From: Coniella vitis
Taxonomy: Eukaryota > Ascomycota > Sordariomycetes > Diaporthales > Schizoparmaceae
Direction of reading: 5' to 3'
Length of the DNA stretch: 64,000 bases
Assembly (NCBI GenBank): GCA_011317545.1
Contig: WUJK01000001.1
Location: 2,709,001-2,773,000 of the forward strand
The notes below the pieces were generated by a model. That model made no database searches and was not told the DNA's origin. It saw only the letters and a program-made list of their open reading frames with translations. Position numbers and translations under genes: made by a program. Shown here piece after piece: positions 1 to 12,464 of this stretch. Each line of letters starts with the position of its first letter. Position 1 is the stretch's first letter.

Positions 1-667
1 TCCGCCCTAGGGCCCGAGGTGACACCATGAATAAAAGCCGCTGACGCTGTTTGGCCACGGCGGAATCTTGGCGGAGAGATCAAGCTTTGCTCAGGCCACT
101 GGATTTTTAAACTGTTGCGACTGTTCCCCGAAGTACTTACGTAGTAATTCATGGTGTTCACTCGGAAGCAAGCCAAACATCCTCCGCCTATATCCGGCCG
201 CTTTCGAGTGGTCAACCTGTCACTTATGTGAGGGATTAATCGCCAGATGCAAACCACTCCGCCAATTATCATGCCTCCTGGTGCTGGATGTGTCGCAGCT
301 TTGGAGGCCACTTCATGGCGTGAAGAGTACAACTTTGAAATATTAAGGTCTATTTAAGTGCCAATTGGGATAATATGTTGTCGTCCAAATACACAATTTC
401 CACTCCGTTTTGCCACACCATTGTGCTCCGACATTGCAAGTTTGACAAACATGACAGCGAGTCTGCTGTGTCCACTTAAAGGAAAGTCTAGAAGGGTATA
501 TGCGTGCATGATCATGAGTTTCGTCCCAAATCTCCCGCCTCTCGGAATCCGTCCCATACTATGCTCATTCACGAGGCATACCAAAAGTCGTTCAAAATTT
601 CGTCGGCACAAGGTAAAAGAAAAAGTGTCAACCTTGAAAGATTTTCACCAAGCAGAATCGCTGCTTC
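1..667. other. window edge, no gene recognised
   Basis: The stretch carries only short open frames on both strands with no domain, signal peptide or splice-supported exon chain that I recognise. Its right end is the 3' flank of the minus-strand GPI-protein gene that stops at 668. Confidence 0.5.
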
Positions 668-1453
668 TTAGAGGACGATGGCCGCAAGACCGGCAATGAG
701 ACCAATGAAACCAGCACCCGTGCCAGCCTTGGAAGCGCCATTGACCGTAACAACGCCAGGAGTGGTTGTCGGAGAAACTGGCGTGTTTGTAGGCGCGCCA
801 GGAGCAAGAGTGGTGGTACCGGAGAAGCCAGGAGAGCCAGCAGTGGAACCACTGCCACCAATGCCCGTAGTGCCAGAAATATAGGTGGACGCCGGGGGAA
901 CACTAGTGATCGTCGTCACCACAACGCTGGAGCTGTACGAGGTGGTTGGGGGGGCCGAAGCGGAAGCAGTCACGGTAAGGTTGCTACTCGGGTACGGAGT
1001 GCCAACAGCGCCAGAGCTGGCAGTGGTCGTGCTTTCGCAAGGAACCACCGTCGTGTAACTACTAGTCACAGTAACGGGGGAGGGCGTGGAAATGCTGACG
1101 GTGCAGGGGCAGGCTGCGAGGACGTGTCAGTTTTGCAAACCAAGACAAGAGCAAGGAATCAACTGACGCAGAGTGATGGTGGTCTCCGAGGTCACTGTAT
1201 AGGTAGTGTTGAGGTACGCCCAAGTGGTGGGCGACTGTCAAAAGATCCCAGTCAGCCACAGCTTCGTCCACATGAGGTGAAGGTAGACCAGGAGACTTAC
1301 AGGACAGTACGTGGTCCAAGTAGGAACCACGGTGGTGGTCCAGACCGTACTGATAGCAGTACCTGTGCCCCAGTTGTAGTGGCCACCGCCGTTTCCACCA
1401 GCATGAGCCATGGCAACCAGGCTGGCAAAGGGGGCGAGCTGCTGCAGTCTCAT
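668..1453 (-). CDS. Ser/Thr-rich GPI-anchored cell-wall protein (CCG-6-like)
   Basis: Three exons on the minus strand, 1453-1301, 1234-1168 and 1113-668, give 221 aa. Donors GTAAGT (1300) and GTCAGT (1167) and acceptors ACAG and GCAG are visible, and phases 0 and 1 match. The protein opens with a signal peptide (MRLQQLAPFASLVAMAHA). A cysteine-containing Thr-rich module follows, with TTYCP, a TYTVT stretch and CPCTV, then a long Ser/Thr/Pro/Gly region. It ends in a hydrophobic tail (GFIGLIAGLAAIVL) after small residues, as expected for GPI attachment. The TTYCP...CPCTV spacing resembles fungal wall mannoproteins of the clock-controlled CCG-6 type; that link is from memory. The likely place is the wall or outer membrane face; the exact role is unknown. 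Start: first ATG giving a signal peptide. Confidence 0.8.
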
Positions 1454-3749
1454 CTTGAAGCGATGAAGGCGGATACAGCGGGTTGACAGCGATAGTTGAT
1501 GTCGATGGCGTGGTCGAGCCTAGGGAAGATTCCGCTTTGTTTGGAGCAAGCGAGTGTTGGATGTGAGATGAGAGCCGTGCCTCGACTGATTAACGATTGA
1601 ACAGATGGATGATGGCTGGCAAGTCAACGAGAGGATGGGAAAGGAGAATGGCAGATGGAAGGCCAAGCAAGTGGAATTGCTGAGTTTTATCCTTCCAATT
1701 TCTTCGGCGGTTGAGGTAGGCGTTCGTCCAAACCACAGCTGCAGGGACTGCGAACTGCAGGTGCGTGTGACAGTGATGGCGACAATGACAGCGGCAGGAA
1801 GGAACCGCCAAGATGCAAAAAGAAGGCAGCCGTGGAGGGTGGTACCACCACCGTATCACCGTATCGCCCGGGTGCAGCATCTGGGAGGGGAACAATAAAA
1901 AGAAGGAAGTCACCACGAGACTCACCCCACACTGCCCACCTCGGCGCCTGCCTCCTAAGCACACCTCGTACCTGCCATGAGCCTTACCAGCGCACAACAA
2001 GGCATGGTTGAGCTTGGATGGCATACCGAGGCACCCGTTGACTCAGTCTGCGCTTTCACTGGGCTTCCCCCCCGTCCACGAGCCCCTCCCTTCGTCACTT
2101 GCAAGTCACATTTCTTGCAGCTGCAGCGCATCTCGTCCTTGCCTGTCGACAAGGTTGCATATTGCAAGCCAGTCAGCATGCAGCACTCTGCAAGTTCGCC
2201 CTGGCTATCCGAGCCTCTCCTCCCAGAAAGAAGACACCCAAACCAATCGAAGCCAGCCGCATGTTGCCCGATCAGGACACCAACGGCGATAAGCTTACCT
2301 CGAGTCCTGGCTGGACCCTGCTGCCCAGCCGGCTGGACCGCACGTGGGTGTGCTGCAAGTGACGACCTTGGGAAGCAGCGAACATGGCTGGGAGCTCGTG
2401 TAGGCAACGCCTGTCTCGAATCCGTCAAACAGGCAGGCAGGCAGTATGCTGAGTGTGCTTGGTTGGTAAGATGGCTGACCAAGCAGAGTCACCAAGCCGG
2501 AGATCCTGCTGACGCAGATGGTCCTTAAAAACATTGTTGTTGCAGTACGAGAGAGGCGTCTGGCTGCTACCGAGCGCTGCATGCTGCTGAGTAAGTGGTG
2601 TTTGTCCCCATTGCCAGAAACTAAATAGCTGACCTGTCGAAAGCAACATGTCTCACGACCGCCGGGTCCCAAGTCTGTGGAAACTTTGCGGGATGGTATC
2701 AAAAGGTTGCGTCCGCATCCCTTGCTTCAGCGATCCTTCGGCTTCTTGACGAACTTTGCAAGGTTGTCGTCATTTGCCCAGCTGCCACATTCAACCGACC
2801 TCCTGCCAAAAACCAAAATCGCTTTTCAGAATGCCCTGTAGACGTGCACCAGGTGCGGCAAACAGCCACAGCAGGGGATTCGCCTTTTTCCATCATTGAG
2901 GGTGTCTAGAAATCATGCCAGCCAGGTTGAATACGAGATATGTGCTGGTTGAATTGTCAGCCAACATTACCCTCATTGGCTCGCTTCGAGGGCCAACTAC
3001 AAATCCGGCCAAGACTTGCTCTGCAACCACGAGATACTTCAATTCAAAGCGGGGAAGTCGTCGGCCCCCACCCACCCAAAGACAGCCTTGGAAATTCAAG
3101 GTATGCTTCGTCTCCTTTGCAAAGCCGTCGAATGCGTTGGCTTGAAGTCCCATCGGTGCTCCGCATTTCGGCCGCCCTCAGCTAATAGCGCTAAGGATAA
3201 AAGTGATGATGACAATTATTATTAGCCGCGCCCGAAATGTCCACATTCTCTCTGCCTGAGCTCGGCGAAATGCTACCCAAGATGAACGTTACCTTGGCCA
3301 TATCCAGACACCAAGATTCCACTCAACGCATGCCTTTGGGGGCCTCTTTCCGCTTTTTCACTTTTTCACCTTTCGACTCGGGTTTTCGCGGAACATTATA
3401 GACAAGGCCAACGATGAGCAAAGCCCTGTCTAAAATGCACCTGAGTGACGCTCGTATTAGCTCAATCCCCGGCCTGCGGTATGAGAATGGTCTCACTATT
3501 TGATCATTGAGAACATGCTTTATAGGACGCCAAATTCCTTGACCTAGTCGTGGGCCGTTGTCTCGGTATAATATGCGCAAGATCTGTACCTTGACGAACT
3601 TCACAGTTCGAGGCTATGATGGGTCTTCAGAGCAGCATGGTACCAGGCCAGGCCTATCAACCTTGTGAGGCTGTTGTGCTTTCACCGGCCAAGCTTTGTT
3701 TTGTGCTCCATGAAGGATGGTACGGTCTTTTGGCGGCTTGCTGGGTTAG

Positions 3750-4580
3750 TGAAGTCGTACATGACTCCCCACTCTTTGTCCATGACACTCCAACATCCTA
3801 TACTTGAAGTATCTGGATTGAGCATCTGTAAAGAATACAGAAATGGTTCAACTGTCCATGAAAATTAGAGAAGTCTCGTCAATACTGACTTTCCTTCGCG
3901 AAAAAGGACGCAGAGAGTAGAAAAGAGGGCTAGTCACTTACAGGACTTGATATCGATAACAGCGAACGGCAGGTCAAACCGCCAGTGGTCGTCTTGCCTG
4001 GTTCCTAAGGGCTCCGAGCTGATCTTCAGGATCTCGGCCACTGCACCATAACTACTAAGTCAGACTGGTTCTATACGAGCATGGTCATAGATGGCTGACC
4101 TTTCCAGGGAAAACAGAACGTCAGTACCGAAGCCTATTTTGAGTCACCAAAGCTGACACAACCTTGCAGAACAGCTGATGCTCAAGGCTGTTCCTTTGAG
4201 TACGATGTTGAGTTTGTGCCCGGAAGGAGGTGCCAGTCCAAGCAAACAGCTGGGTCCTATTGCCACTTCTCGCTCTCCCGTGTGGTAAAACCTTGGCGAG
4301 CCTTCAAGTTGCATCACAGTACACCGTCAATGAGTTGTTCTCCAGCGGATGGCCAAGCTCAACACAATTTGAGGTACCGCTTGATTTCGCAAACTTGGGC
4401 CATCACGATTCACTATTGGACCACTTCGGGCTATATAATTATGCCCGATTCTGCCCACGTTGACTGCTGTTAGAGTTGATCTCTCTTTCGACGACACAAG
4501 CGATTTAGCCGCGGTTCGCAAGCCAAGATCAAAGTTTGTCCAAGAGGCATAGGGGCCAAACCATGTGAAAGACAACTTCA
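3750..4580 (-). pseudogene. possible eroded coding region, function unknown
   Basis: Minus-strand reading suggests exon-like blocks. One, about 4042-3950, sits between an acceptor (GTGCAG) and a perfect GTAAGT donor and reads through DDHWRFDLPF. Another starts near 3843 after a CTTTACAG acceptor. Upstream, 4575-4150 is open in a single frame except for one in-frame TGA near 4328; motifs such as FTWFGPYASWTNFD and GHKLNIVLKG read like real protein. The plus strand is also open over about 4100-4470, so the call is uncertain and partly chance may explain it. I do not recognise the family. If real, the internal stop and weak joins mark it as decayed. Confidence 0.22.
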
Positions 4581-7500
4581 GCTACGGTGTTGATGGGTAC
4601 TGTCGACGAGGTGCTGACCGCGAATACATGTCGCCATCCTGGGCCGCGGGAGCGTCAACCATTAGCACTCGTCGCCTGATGTTGAGCGGCCTTGCGAAGT
4701 CGGTCCCGTCACAGCTTTACAATGTAAGTACCATCAACCCTGTTTCAGAGCTAGGAGAGAACGTCCGAAGGAAGCCACGATGGGCAAGGGGCGCTGGGGA
4801 TGAATAAGCCACGAGTTTTGTTAGGCTTACCAAGACTTGGATAGCTAGGCCGCTCAGCGGAGGCCCTCGGCGCGATTTGATGGCGCCTTTTTCTGACCGA
4901 GACATTTTCTATGTCGTTGGGCACTTGCCCCGAGCGATGAACGCTTGAAGAGTCTTCCGACTCTCCAAGCCATGCGGCTCGCTGCGGTTGAGCCCTTGCC
5001 CTCAGACCAGTGGCAAGACTCCGCCTTAAGCGAGCAGCAGAATGGCTTTACATCATACACCGGTGGAGTGATATCCAAGCCCAGACAGCGTTTCGATTAG
5101 GTTTTCCCACCAGTGGGGAGACCGCGATCCTCGACGCTTACTTATATACCCAGGACCATGACAGACGTGAGCGAGGCATACTTCAATTGATGTGAGAGAA
5201 GTGCAGGCCTGAAAGGCCGGGCGGCGTCCGAGACACTCTGCTGATTGCAAACCAGCAGTGGGTCAGTCACTGGGTCTCGATGCGGTCGATCACCACCACT
5301 GGCCTGGAAGAGCGTTGCCGAATCACAGAGCTTCTCCGTTTGGTGCTGTCCTCAATCAAGAATGGCCGGGTTCCGACTGCCCAGCTACTGACTGGCGAGT
5401 AATAGAGTGCATCTCCAGATATGAGAACCGCGCGTGAAAGACGGCCTGGGAACGTGTCACATTGTAGGACCTTCCTTGAAGACGCCAAAAGTCCGACAAT
5501 GCTATTGAGAAGAAAATAAAAAGTAGTGCTAGGGGACAGGTTTGTAGGGAAACTTAAGCACGGACAATCGAGAGAATGCAGGAGCACTTCGAGTCGCAGG
5601 CTGGACAGTGCTCGGCCATTTTCTGGTATGCGCTTGGCCGTTGCTGGTTTGGTGGGGGGACGTGTTATCGATAACATGCCTATAACAAAGCGAAGCCGCT
5701 GCTTGGCTCGCTCGGCACCAGTTTCCAGAAGCACTCAACGACGTACCGTCGCTCGGGACCCGGTCGGTCGCCGTTCCTCGCACAGTAACACCGCATCAGC
5801 CTTTCCGCAGGGGCCTTCGTCATCGTATGCCGGGCGGAAACAGCTTCTCAGGTCCCGGCACGCGGGCAACATCAACAAGCGAATCAACGGCTACTACCAG
5901 CCTGCACTAATTGAAAGAAATTTTGTCAATGACGAGAGTTGCACGCAAAAAAGAGAGATAGTGCGGGATTTATTGGGCAGCAGACCGGTGCCAAGTTTTG
6001 GCTGGGGCCTTGCTATGTCAGAGTATCGACATGCTGCATCTCCAAGGGCTGCTGCAGCACCAGGAATGCAGCACCAGTATTCGACCCAACTAGGCTCGTG
6101 GGGCAGGACGACGGTGAACGAGTGTCAATCACTGCCCTTCATTGTGCCTGCGCATGTCACAGTGTATGTTGTGGTAAGTTTGAGAGTATGGAAGTGATGC
6201 GCTTGTGCAACTGTTGCGCGACCATGTCAATCGTGCTCAGCAGCTTGGCAGGTCCTCCTTACTGTATAGTACTGTGCAGTGCTGCATGCACGACTCAGCA
6301 ACACAGCATTGAGCTAGGACGGCCAGGACGGTCTACGCAGCGGAAAGCAGCATGTCTTGAGTTCCAACAACATCCTGGGAAACTCTTTGGGCGCAGTCAG
6401 ACAGTGGAACAAAGAGGAAGCGATCTCTTTCCATTGCAACCGACCTCGGCTCGCTGCCTAGCGGCGCCTGGTTTGTTATGCTCTTGACCAAATGCGGCGA
6501 GCATTCGGCACATTCGGCGGCACTCTTGGAGCTCTGGACAATGTGGCCACGTTGTCTAGGCAGGAATTTCCACGTTTGCCATGCGGTGCGAGCGGCCTTA
6601 CATAGCGGTCCCTCGTTTCCGATTCTTGTCTTGAGACACCATAAAGATGTGGATTTATCCGCAAGTTCTTTAGCGGACAAGAAGCGGCTGGCTAGGACAC
6701 TACGACCGATACAGAAGTGTTACGCGGAACATTCTCTGCATGCAAATGTGGCTCTATTGGAAGTTCTTCTTTCGCCCCCCCCCCAAAGCTAAGACGCTTG
6801 TGGAAGCAAAGTTCTAGCGTGCACGGGTATGGCCATCGGCTCAGAAATTGGGTCGGCTTGCGCAACCGGATGGGCTGCCAAAGTTCTACACTTGTTGGCA
6901 TACCATGCACCAGATTTTGTCGTCATGCATATCCATGCGTACAAACGTCCACTATTTGATCGGAGCTGGGCAGTATATGTATGCGGCGGGCATATCACAC
7001 GCTTCGACGCCTCGAAAGCGGAGAGAGTGCTGGGGCAAAAACTACGCCAAATGGTAAGAGAGGTGCAAACCACACAGTCTTCACCAGCCAGCGCATACAT
7101 GACAAGTCCGTCCCATTACCCGAGCACCATTTACCATGTACTATGACAGAGATGGCACTGCAGCACAGTACATGGTACAGCAGCGGGCAGCGGCACCTTG
7201 GGAATCCTGGTCAGGCCTCCTCGCATGCTTCTGCTGGCCCCACCTGCCGACGCATCAAAGCCCTGTCATCAAGGCTACTTGGCCACATGGGCCGGCGCCC
7301 CGGAAAAGAGTTTTCAGGTACCCGCGAGGAGCCGTGCGGGTGGCAGCCATGAGCGAGCCAATGAGCGGGCCACAGCCCTATGCGGTTCCTGAAGACTGGA
7401 TTCGAGCCCCACCTGGAGCCTGAGTAGCTTGTGTGGGAAGCTGGTAAGGCTTCTAGGGACCCTTGCTGGGGCTCTGGACCGGGCTGTTGTGCTCTGTTTG

Positions 7501-8759
7501 CCTTGGTCAAGATGGGCCTCTGACCTCGCAGGCTTGCCAGGGAGCCCATCTTTCAACGTTGGCTTCCTTGCCGGTTCCGCCTGCAGCTGCACCAGCAGCC
7601 CGCCTGTGTTTGGCAAAGGGGCCTGCGTGGTGCCAGGTACGCGCACATGGCTGCGTGGCTGCTTTGGGCTGGCACTTTGCTGGACTTGCAGCTTCTCGTC
7701 CAACTTTGTGCAGTCATCCTGGCCTTAACTGGCCAAACCCCCTCAAAGTCTCAAACTCACCGAGGCGGCCATTGCTGCATTCTGCCGAGCAACACTACTT
7801 GACCGCATGTGCAAATGCACTGTAAATGCGTGGGCAGACCTTATTGGCATATGGTACCGTGAAGACAGGCTCTCACGCCTCTGATTCGAGGAGCATTACT
7901 CAGACTAGACCACCAATTTCTGACAAGCGGACCACACCGTACAGTACCGGTGGCAGGGTTTGGCAGCTTGCTCCACGGGCAGCACAGCCGTGCTCTATTC
8001 ACCCACCACGTACCCAACCCAAAGAGGAAATGGACACTTTGCCCTGTTTGCCACCCGAGATGAGAGGGGGGAAACGAAGCCCTAATTCAGTTTTGCCAGG
8101 TTACCGGGAAAGCTCCAGAAATAACATGTGCATACGTACATCTAGTGCAGCACATGCATCCTGGAAAGGTGAATGGATGATGCTTACGCCTTTCTCCCCA
8201 GCCTTGTTTTCTCCCGTTTGAAACAACGGAAGAAGGCCAACAAGAAGAACGGAAACAGAGAAGGAAGAAAACAAAGTCTTCCTACTAACCCAGATGTGTG
8301 CCTCACCAACGAGGGCTAAACTGGCTGATGCCGGTTGGTGGCGCCCCTGCGTCCCTCTAGAACATCGACAAACACCATCAGTGCAAGGATGACGAGCGCC
8401 AAGTGGATCTCGGCCTTGAGAAGTGGTGGGCTGCGCTGTCTGTGCTGTCTGTGTCTGGATACCTGACCACGCTATAGTAGCATACCCGATGGTGATGGTG
8501 GTCGGCCCAGGGGCGGGCGGGCAAGCCAAGCAGAGACAACCTTGACTCGGCGCCATTTCAATTCTCAAAGGACCCACGCCGGCTCTGGCCCAGGACCTGA
8601 CACAGGCGTTGCGAGGTACCGCTCCGACTTTTGGGCTGGATGCGCGCGCGTGTGGGTGTGCGCAAGTATGTGTGTGTGGTCCTCGGCGGTGTCCACCATC
8701 GCCGCGCACTTGTCCACGTCCCCAGAGTTGAGTGCGAGGGGTCGTCTGGCCCTTCGAGG

Positions 8760-8766
8760 TATAAAT
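8760..8766 (+). promoter_or_regulatory. TATA box upstream of the 9138 gene
   Basis: TATAAAT lies about 370 bp before the ATG at 9138. It is followed by a pyrimidine-rich, CT-laden leader typical of strongly expressed fungal genes, which implies a 5' untranslated leader of roughly 340 nt. Confidence 0.45.
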
Positions 8767-9137
8767 GGCCCCTTGACCCACGATCATCTTGACCCATCCC
8801 CTCACTTGAACCTCATCGCACATTTTGTTGTCTTTCACTACCGCTTCCTTCCACAGGATCACCACCACCCACTCTAGCCAACGAGGCTATCCATTCTTTG
8901 CTACACGCAAAAAACACTCTCTATCAGCAGATCTTCACAAAGTCCCTGGCGGCTTTCTACTCTCGGCAACAGCCTCACTGTCTCTTCTTCGGAACAAATA
9001 ACCAAAAACGATTCTTTTGTGAATCTCGACTTGTCGAGCTCCCTCATTATCCATTTCTAGAACATCTCCAACTACCCTGGTTCAAGGCCAATCGCTTTTT
9101 CTTTTCTTTCACAACGACATATCTTTCTTGAGTCAAA

Positions 9138-9734
9138 ATGCAGTTCAAGAACATTGCTCTTCTGGCCGCCGCGTCCGTGGTGAGCGCCCAAAACACCGTC
9201 ACCATCCAGTCCATGGACAGCACGGATCGCACCATCGTGTGGACAGGCAGTTCTACCATTGCCGACACCTCGGTCCCCGGCGGAGAGTCGGTTGACGTCG
9301 ACGTCCCTACTGGTTGGACTGGAAACTTCTACTCTTACAGCGCCGGAGCCGAGAACACCCCGGGCATGCTGGCCGAGTTTGCCTTCAACAGCTACGGAGA
9401 CGTCACCTACTTTGATGTGTCTGCCATTGTCAACCCTGACGACAAGGTGGGCGTTTACCAAATCTACCCCACCGAGAGCGAGTCGCCCGTCTCTGGCTGC
9501 CAGTCCTTCGCCTGCGACAATGCCTACTACCTGCCCGACGACGTCCAGACCAAGTCTAGCTCTAGCACCAGCTTTGTCGTGACCCTCGGTGCCGGCCCTC
9601 TATCGACGTCCAAGAAGGTGAAGGCTCGTGACGAGGAGTTGTTCCCCCGTGAGGCCGTCACCAACCCCAACTACCGGCCTTCCGCCATCAAGGGACGCTT
9701 TAAGTCTGCCCTCCGCTGGGCTAACCGCCTGTGA
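9138..9734 (+). CDS. small secreted protein ('DNase1 protein'-type family)
   Basis: A single-exon gene for 198 aa. It starts with a clear signal peptide (MQFKNIALLAAASVVSA, cut before QN). The mature part has a conserved core: WTGNFYSY, GMLAEFAFNSYGDVTYFDVSA, IVNPDDKVGV and a C-x4-C pair in GCQSFACDNAYYLPDD. That pattern is familiar from secreted proteins of hypocrealean fungi often labelled 'DNase1 protein'; no nuclease motif is visible, so the label says little about activity. The C-terminal 50 residues are basic (KKVKAR, RFKSALRW) and could be a cleaved propeptide. Start choice is fixed by the signal peptide and AAAATG context. A TATA box at 8760 and a long leader suggest strong regulated transcription. 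Function unknown. Confidence 0.82.
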   Translation: MQFKNIALLAAASVVSAQNTVTIQSMDSTDRTIVWTGSSTIADTSVPGGESVDVDVPTGWTGNFYSYSAGAENTPGMLAEFAFNSYGDVTYFDVSAIVNPDDKVGVYQIYPTESESPVSGCQSFACDNAYYLPDDVQTKSSSSTSFVVTLGAGPLSTSKKVKARDEELFPREAVTNPNYRPSAIKGRFKSALRWANRL

Positions 9735-10875
9735 ATTCCATCTCCTCTCGATTCTCATTTGAAGTGAGGGGAGGAGCAAGGGGGACTGGTCATTTACCCC
9801 TTCTTCTTTTTTCTTCTGAAAAGAACATTCCCCCCCACCCCCCTTGCACGGCGCATCCTGGAGTTGCAGCACTTATTCAACGAAGCCACGATTTCTTTAC
9901 ACAAAAAAAGAAACTTCAATCCTCGCCCAGTAGCAGAGGTTGGATTTTCTTTTTTTGTTTTCTTTGACGATACCCCCATTTCTTTTCCCCTAGCTTGGGA
10001 GAAGAACGAGTGTGGACACGGAGTCCATCTTTGGATTCTGAAAGAGGGAGAAGATGATGGGTTTTACGGTCACAAGGGGAAAAGAGCGGGCGCAAAAAGA
10101 GGTGGGAACGGCGAACCAAAAAAAGATATACGCAATCAAGGGAATTTCCTTTTTTTCTTTTTCTCACGAGCCCAAGATGGATCTTTTACCAGAGGACAAA
10201 ATGTGTATCCTCACTTTGATGGACATACATGACACATCTCTCTGTCGGATATGGCGTGCCGGTTGGTGTTCTGATTGGGATACTGGCCACGCATGCCATT
10301 ACCTTGTCTTCTTACCTTTCTCTACACTCATTTCCATATCCCACACCCGTTCGCCAAGACGAATTTTATCTTGCCATTCTTGTATTCATAGATTTAGCAT
10401 GAGTCTTTGTTGGATTGTCAGCCTTGTTCTGTCATCTGCGTATAGACCTCATGGACAATAAAAGGAAGATTTTCCAAAAAGAAAAAAAAAAAACACTTTT
10501 CGACCTTGACTATTATTGCTTGCGTACTTTGCTTATATAGCACGTTTTTGCCAGTGCTGTCGTTGGCAATTGCTAATGATCTGCAAAGGAGGCCCATAAT
10601 ACCTGGCCTGGGCCTGCCTACCCACCGTCAGCCCTCAATTCAGTGTATCTTGTGTACATGCACGATGTATCTTTTTGGACATACATAGTACTTCTACATA
10701 GTAGACACGCTCACAGTGACAGTGTACATAGTATAAGAAGTGTGGATGCCGGTAAAGAGGGTGGGGGTGAGGGGGCGGTCGGAAGGGGCTTATAGTTTTC
10801 GCAAGGCGTGGTGTGGTGGATTCTTTGCAAGTACTGTACGGGGAATTTAATAATAACAGTAATAAACGGCTTCTT

Positions 10876-10925
10876 TGTGTGTGTGTCTCTCTCTCTCTCT
10901 TTTTTTTTTTTTTTTTTTTTTTTTT
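10876..10925. repeat. TG/TC/poly-T low-complexity tract
   Basis: A run of TG, then TC dinucleotides, then about 25 T residues, in intergenic DNA. Confidence 0.9.
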
Positions 10926-11770
10926 CAATCTGTGTATGCCATGTGTCTTTGTTATGTAAGTACTATAATATGTACAACCTTGCTTTCTTTTGTTGCAACG
11001 TTTCATACCGGCGGCACTCTTGTACCGACAAATGAAAAGAAGAAACAATGGAACAAACAAACGGAAAAAAGAAAAAGGCTGTCAAAAAAGTACTTGTTTC
11101 TTCGCTTGGTTGGCTGGTTGGATCTTTTTTTACAAACAAAAAAAAAAGTATTCCTTGTCTCCCATGCATGCAACGGTGATCCCGTCTTGGCCTCGTCACG
11201 GTCTGTGGCTTGGGAGGGGTTAGTGGGGGGAGGGGGGGCCCTGTGTCCTGTCAGCTTGGGGGGGCGGGGGTGGTGGTCCTGCCGGGCTTGTTCGTTGGAG
11301 TGGGCTTTTTGGGCCCCTCCTTGCTGTATACTACATATTAGTACAGTACATAGTACTACGTATATAAGTACTAGTCAGAAAAGTACCCATGTAAACATGT
11401 ACCCAAATACCACATAGGAAGTACTTGCGATAGGGATGATTTCTTCAAGGCGACTTGTTGAAAGTTGGTTCGTGTCCTTTTTTTACTAATGATAATAATA
11501 GTAGATAGTAATGATGACAAGCATAGTAAGGGCCCGTGGTATTCTGCGTATTTTCATCTTCTTCGTATGGCTACGTCAGGACATCGGAAATGGAGGAGGC
11601 CGGGGTATCAGGGGTACGTACCGGAGATGAAGGGATGATATAGTACGATCCATTGTTACATAGCACAGCCAGACGACAACACATAAGAATCTTTCCGTAA
11701 AGTATATTTAATATACAGTGGGCACGTGTTGATTACCACCGACCAACGGGCAGCTGAAAGGGAAGGAAAA

Positions 11771-11809
11771 GAAGAAAAAAAAGAAAAGAAAAGAAAAGAA
11801 AAGAAAGAG
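11771..11809. repeat. AAAAG pentanucleotide repeat
   Basis: Consecutive AAAAG units inside a longer purine tract; intergenic. Confidence 0.85.
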
Positions 11810-12005
11810 AAGGATTCGAGAAGAAGAAGAAGAAGATGACCGGGTGGGCTTTTGTGGAATGAAGATTGAATGATATCGGTATCAACTCGGAGTGTGACAT
11901 AGTAGCGACTTTATTACACCGCAGTGCTCTTCATACCGTGTCCTTGGAGTGACGCGAGATGGGAGTTGTTGGACTTGGGATCCATTGGCCACGGTGTAAT
12001 CGTAG

Positions 12006-12036
12006 AGGTGGTGGTGGTGGTGGTGGTGGTGGTGTG
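12006..12036. repeat. GTG trinucleotide repeat
   Basis: About ten GTG units in tandem, with no supported gene around it. Confidence 0.9.
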
Positions 12037-12439
12037 TATACTTGATATGTGCATCTGTCGGTTTCGGGCAGTATCTGATTTGTTGAGATTGCGGCGCACC
12101 CTTTATACAGGACGTCCGTATATAGTCAAGTATATATCATCTTGCATGCTATGTACAGATAGTCCAAGATGAAGGAGAGGAGCCCAATGATCGACACAAA
12201 GACTGGTCCCAGTTCAGAACGAAGACACAGCATCCTTCAACCCCAATACGACCCCGAGAAGGAACGTTATCAATCATGTAGACGTGTGTGTTTGTGTGTG
12301 TCTAGCCTCCTATTTGCCCGCATATCTTGCTTGTGACCATACACAAGGATTGATGGCGCTCTTGTTCGGGTCGGTTCCGATGGAGGGTTGGGTTGGGTTT
12401 GGTTTGGTCTGGTTTTTGTATCAATCAATCAATGGCTTG

Positions 12440-12464
12440 CTCCTCCTCCTCCTCCTCCTCCTCC
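12440..12464. repeat. TCC trinucleotide repeat
   Basis: About eight TCC units in tandem in intergenic DNA. Confidence 0.9.

Larger units (their letters stand above)
1454..9137. other. 7.7 kb gene-poor region
   Basis: No complete gene is supported here. Open frames overlap on both strands without conserved motifs or a consistent exon chain. The sequence is not AT-rich or obviously RIP-mutated. Coding-like remnants lie at about 3750-4580 and are listed separately. The last 380 bp are the promoter and 5' leader of the secreted-protein gene that starts at 9138. Confidence 0.5.

Noticed and set aside
1955..2528. Overlapping 175- and 183-codon frames on opposite strands
   Set aside because: Mutually exclusive, no recognisable protein features, and no conserved motif on either strand.
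5526..6197. 223-codon frame on the plus strand
   Set aside because: Arg/Ser-rich with no signal peptide, domain or plausible splice partners; looks like chance openness.
7396..7412. tRNA-like GATTCGAGCCCC string
   Set aside because: No matching acceptor or anticodon stem around it.
8101..8868. 255-codon open frame on the minus strand
   Set aside because: Repetitive His/Thr/Pro composition, antisense to the promoter of the 9138 gene, and no domain or splice support.
1454..9137. RIP-mutated transposon as explanation of the gene-poor region
   Set aside because: Base composition stays moderate, with no TA-rich skew, terminal repeats or transposase fragments seen.
10898..10925. Poly-T run as an RNA polymerase III terminator
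   Set aside because: Far longer than a normal terminator and no RNA gene with A/B boxes upstream.
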